31,100 bases of DNA, from IMG/VR virus record IMGVR_UViG_3300044638_000961, positions 1 to 31,100 of that record, one strand, 5' to 3'. Positions within the stretch are counted from its first letter, which is position 1. Each line of letters starts with the position of its first letter. The notes under the pieces were generated by a model that searched no databases, was not told the DNA's origin, and saw only the letters and a program-made list of their open reading frames with translations. Shown in pieces: positions 29,161 to 31,100 of the stretch. Source of the DNA: a virus. The position numbers and the translations under genes are program-made.

Positions 29161-29377
29161 AGACTTGATACCACCAGGACGGCACTTCACTTGTAAGGTG
29201 AGAACCGTAGCCGACGGACTCGACGCGAAAGATAAAGAGATACTTCTAAACGCCGTGAATAGCGAGGAATGGAAGCTAAAGACTCTAAGCAACGAACTAG
29301 CCAAGCGCGGCCTGGTAATCGTCGATACCGCAATCGCCAAGCACCGACGCAAACAATGCAGTTGCTTTAGGAAATAA
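29153..29377 (+). CDS. small HTH-like protein, actinophage family
   Basis: A 74-residue protein with PPGRHFTCKVRTVADGL, KDKEILLNAVNSEEWKLKTLSNELAKRGLVIVDTAIAKHR and a basic Cys-containing tail RRKQCSCF. The second half has the shape of a helix-turn-helix, with 'T.SN.L...G....T...HR' as the recognition part. Similar short proteins are common next to replication genes in actinophages; the job is unknown to me. It begins with ATGCTTGAAGAC, a 12-nt start also used by the next gene. Confidence 0.75.
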   Translation: MLEDLIPPGRHFTCKVRTVADGLDAKDKEILLNAVNSEEWKLKTLSNELAKRGLVIVDTAIAKHRRKQCSCFRK

Positions 29378-30528
29378 TGCTTGAAGACATGGTGAACCTA
29401 GACCGGCAGGGTAGCGATCGCAAGAACCCTATCCCGAAGGAAGCTTGGCGACCCCAACTAGAGCTAGACGCAGACGGCGGATACTTTGTCAGCTCACCAC
29501 GCACAACGCCTATCCAGGACGCAGCGGAACTACTAGCCGAGTTCGACCTAAACCCTAACGATTGGATTATTACCAATGTTCGACGGGGCAAATGGCAGAC
29601 TTATCACGGAGATTGGCTAGAGTCCTACCGCGTGAGCCTAAAGCCGGTCGCTAAGCGGTCGTCACTTATTCCTTACGACGACCTAGAGCGCGAGCTAAAG
29701 CGATGGAAACCGAAAGCAAAGAAAACACAACCAGGCAACCTAACGGCTATCTACAACATCGGCGATACACAATGGGGTAAGGACGCAGGGGACGGAACAC
29801 GGGGAAGCCTAGTCCGCACTCGATCCGCCCTAGAGTCTGCACTAGAACACCATGCCTACATTTCCAAGCGCGGTATCGGCCAGATAGCCCTACCCCAGCT
29901 AGGCGACTGCATAGAAGGAACCGTATCCCAGAACGGCCGCATTATGGGAAGGCTAGACCTAGACCTAACGGCGCAGGTAAGACTAGGCCGTCGCGTCCTG
30001 CTTGAATGGGTAAAGGCATTCGCGCCACTAACCGATCACTTGATTATTCCTGTCGTCCCAGGCAACCACGACGAAACCACCAGGCAGGTCATAGTAGACC
30101 CGATGGACTCATGGCAAGTCGAGATAGTCCAACAAGTCCTAGACATCTGCAAGGCTCACCCAGACCTACAACACGTCGAGGCTAGGTTTCCGGAAAGAGA
30201 TAACACAACACTTGCAGTCAATTTATCTGGCACGTTAGTTGGCTTCGCACACGGCCACCAGATCAGGGACGTGCAGAAGTGGTTTGCGGGACAAGCCCTG
30301 GGAGATACCGCCGTGGGGCAATCGCAGGTCTTGATAAGCGCCCACTACCACCACTACGCCGTAAAGCAACTCAACCACCGACTCTGGGTTCAGATACCAT
30401 CGCTCGACGGCGGATCACATTGGTTCGCAGACCGGACGGGTATGGGCGGCAACGCGCCAGGTGGAATAGTTAGTTTAGTTGTAGGCGACGGATACGACCC
30501 GCGCCGTGACCTAGTGGTTCTGCAATAA
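29377..30528 (+). CDS. calcineurin-like metallophosphoesterase
   Basis: A 383-residue protein with a metallophosphoesterase core: NIGDTQWG (about 127-134), LGDCIEG (GD 176-177), GNHDE (229-233), HGH (292-294) and AHYHHY (about 322-327). These are the metal-binding blocks of the family in order. The N-terminal 115 residues are a separate part with two Trp-rich strands (NDWIITNVRRGKWQTYHGDWLESYRV). Phage members may act on nucleic acid ends or nucleotides; substrate is not clear. It starts directly at the previous stop (TAATG). Confidence 0.88.
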   Translation: MLEDMVNLDRQGSDRKNPIPKEAWRPQLELDADGGYFVSSPRTTPIQDAAELLAEFDLNPNDWIITNVRRGKWQTYHGDWLESYRVSLKPVAKRSSLIPYDDLERELKRWKPKAKKTQPGNLTAIYNIGDTQWGKDAGDGTRGSLVRTRSALESALEHHAYISKRGIGQIALPQLGDCIEGTVSQNGRIMGRLDLDLTAQVRLGRRVLLEWVKAFAPLTDHLIIPVVPGNHDETTRQVIVDPMDSWQVEIVQQVLDICKAHPDLQHVEARFPERDNTTLAVNLSGTLVGFAHGHQIRDVQKWFAGQALGDTAVGQSQVLISAHYHHYAVKQLNHRLWVQIPSLDGGSHWFADRTGMGGNAPGGIVSLVVGDGYDPRRDLVVLQ

Positions 30529-30546
30529 AAGAAGGGCGGCCTAGTA

Positions 30547-30720
30547 ATGCCAATGTATGAATTCACTTGTTTACTTTGTGACAAGACCCTAGAGATGAAT
30601 CTAACCCTAGACGCTACCCAACAAGTCACCTGCCCTGAGTGCGGGGAACCTATGAAGCGAAGCTACACGTTCGGAGCCGTTACCTTCACCGGCAAAGGCT
30701 TCTACTCGACTGATAAGTAA
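30547..30720 (+). CDS. FmdB-type zinc ribbon protein
   Basis: A 57-residue ORF starting MPMYEFTCLLCDKTLEM, with CLLC (C8, C11) and CPEC (C29, C32) knuckles and the segment MKRSYTFGAVTFTGKGFYSTD, the standard end of FmdB-family zinc ribbons. Such small ribbons are frequent in actinophages close to the packaging genes. Stop overlaps the HNH start (TAATG). Function unknown; zinc binding is expected. Confidence 0.88.
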   Translation: MPMYEFTCLLCDKTLEMNLTLDATQQVTCPECGEPMKRSYTFGAVTFTGKGFYSTDK

Positions 30721-31043
30721 TGTTCCCTAAACCCTGCCTAGACTGCCAGCGACTCCATACCGACGGCGGCGATTGGTGTTCGCCGTGCCGACGCGAAAGA
30801 CAAAGACAAAAAGAACCAAACGTTGCTAGGAAGCTAAAGAAGGCAAAGCTCTATAACGCCGAATACCAAAGACTCTCAAAGCTAGTAAGAGCAAACGCCG
30901 TCCAATGTCACCTATGCGGTGAAGGCTACCGGCCCCTAGACCCGTGGACTGCTGATCACCTAATACCAGGCGACCCTATGTCGCCACTCGCGCCAGCTCA
31001 CCGAAGCTGCAACTCACGACGAGGAAACAAACCACTCCAATAG
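30720..31043 (+). CDS. HNH endonuclease next to terminase
   Basis: A 107-residue nuclease. Residues 1-25 hold a CxxC pair and a second pair (CLDC, CSPC), then a basic helix, then the HNH core: VQCHLCGEGYRPLDPWTADHLIPGDPMSPLAPAHRSCNSRRGNK, with the D-H of ADHL, the His of AHRSCN and the closing Asn/Cys. HNH proteins of this sort act with the terminase in packaging and lie next to terS. If the window is a circular genome, this one is 106 nt before terS. Confidence 0.9.
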   Translation: MFPKPCLDCQRLHTDGGDWCSPCRRERQRQKEPNVARKLKKAKLYNAEYQRLSKLVRANAVQCHLCGEGYRPLDPWTADHLIPGDPMSPLAPAHRSCNSRRGNKPLQ

Positions 31044-31100
31044 CCCTACCGCTTTACCCAGGGGCGGGTCAGAACATTTGCAAACGTGTCGGTTCGATAC
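31044..31100. other. non-coding end, possible part of cos/packaging region
   Basis: A 57-nt stretch after the HNH gene with no ORF. It has a G-rich part CAGGGGCGGGTC (31059-31070) and an octamer palindrome TTTGCAAA (31077-31084). With the first 49 nt of the window it would make a 106-nt gap between HNH and terS, where cos sites usually lie. No direct repeat between the two window ends was seen. Confidence 0.35.

Noticed and set aside
31085-31100. tRNA T-arm-like GGTTCGATAC at the window end
   Set aside because: No matching T stem or acceptor strand is found on either side of the joined ends.

Overview
The window looks like the complete, or nearly complete, genome of a small tailed phage (siphovirus, about 31 kb) of an actinobacterium. 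The host call rests on two WhiB-like iron-sulphur regulators, a protein class confined to Actinobacteria and their phages, on several leaderless-looking starts, and on many proteins of actinophage type. Base composition is near half G+C, and CTA is a dominant leucine codon, unlike high-GC actinobacteria. This would fit a mid-GC host such as a freshwater Microbacteriaceae lineage, but that part is inference. No integrase, excisionase or repressor is seen, so a lytic life style is likely. The window opens just before the small terminase and closes just after an HNH nuclease, the usual neighbours in a circular map, so the ends probably meet in a cos-like gap.

Layout. 50-6405: packaging and head genes (small and large terminase, portal, an 85-residue beta protein, prohead protease with an extra N-terminal part, a 58-residue protein, HK97-fold capsid). 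6480-9276: a sugar cassette with its own promoter after a strong terminator (GT4 glycosyltransferase, GT2 glycosyltransferase, SDR epimerase). 9292-14524: connector, tail terminator, tail tube, tail chaperones G and G-T with a C CCA AAA slip site, an HK97 gp10-like protein, and a 900-residue tape measure. 14524-17940: baseplate-type minor tail protein, a fibre protein, and three tandem related small fibre or receptor-binding candidates. 17956-20470: lysis region (membrane proteins, an exported Pro/Thr/Ser/Glu-rich protein, M23 endopeptidase).

20505-20584 holds an 80-nt RNA gene that looks like the tRNA-like domain of tmRNA alone: alanine-type acceptor stem with G3:U70, tmRNA-type D-loop, P2 stem and T arm, but a 19-nt loop in place of the whole mRNA-like domain and pseudoknots. 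I regard this as the most notable item. The two whiB-like genes (20585-21210) are the only leftward genes.

21245-31043: early and replication genes, all rightward. They include a YqaJ/lambda-type exonuclease with an Erf/RecT-type annealing partner, an HNH-like protein, a cytosine-C5 methyltransferase split into two genes that overlap in different frames, a replication initiator carrying three 15-bp iterons and an AT-rich stretch (lambda-like origin), SSB, RusA resolvase, NrdH, many small unknown genes, a calcineurin-type phosphoesterase, a zinc ribbon and a terminal HNH nuclease.

Regulation. Several operons start with a TAGGCT or TAGAAT box exactly 6 nt before the ATG, with no Shine-Dalgarno, so leaderless transcription seems common here. 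Three intrinsic terminators separate the head, sugar and tail modules.
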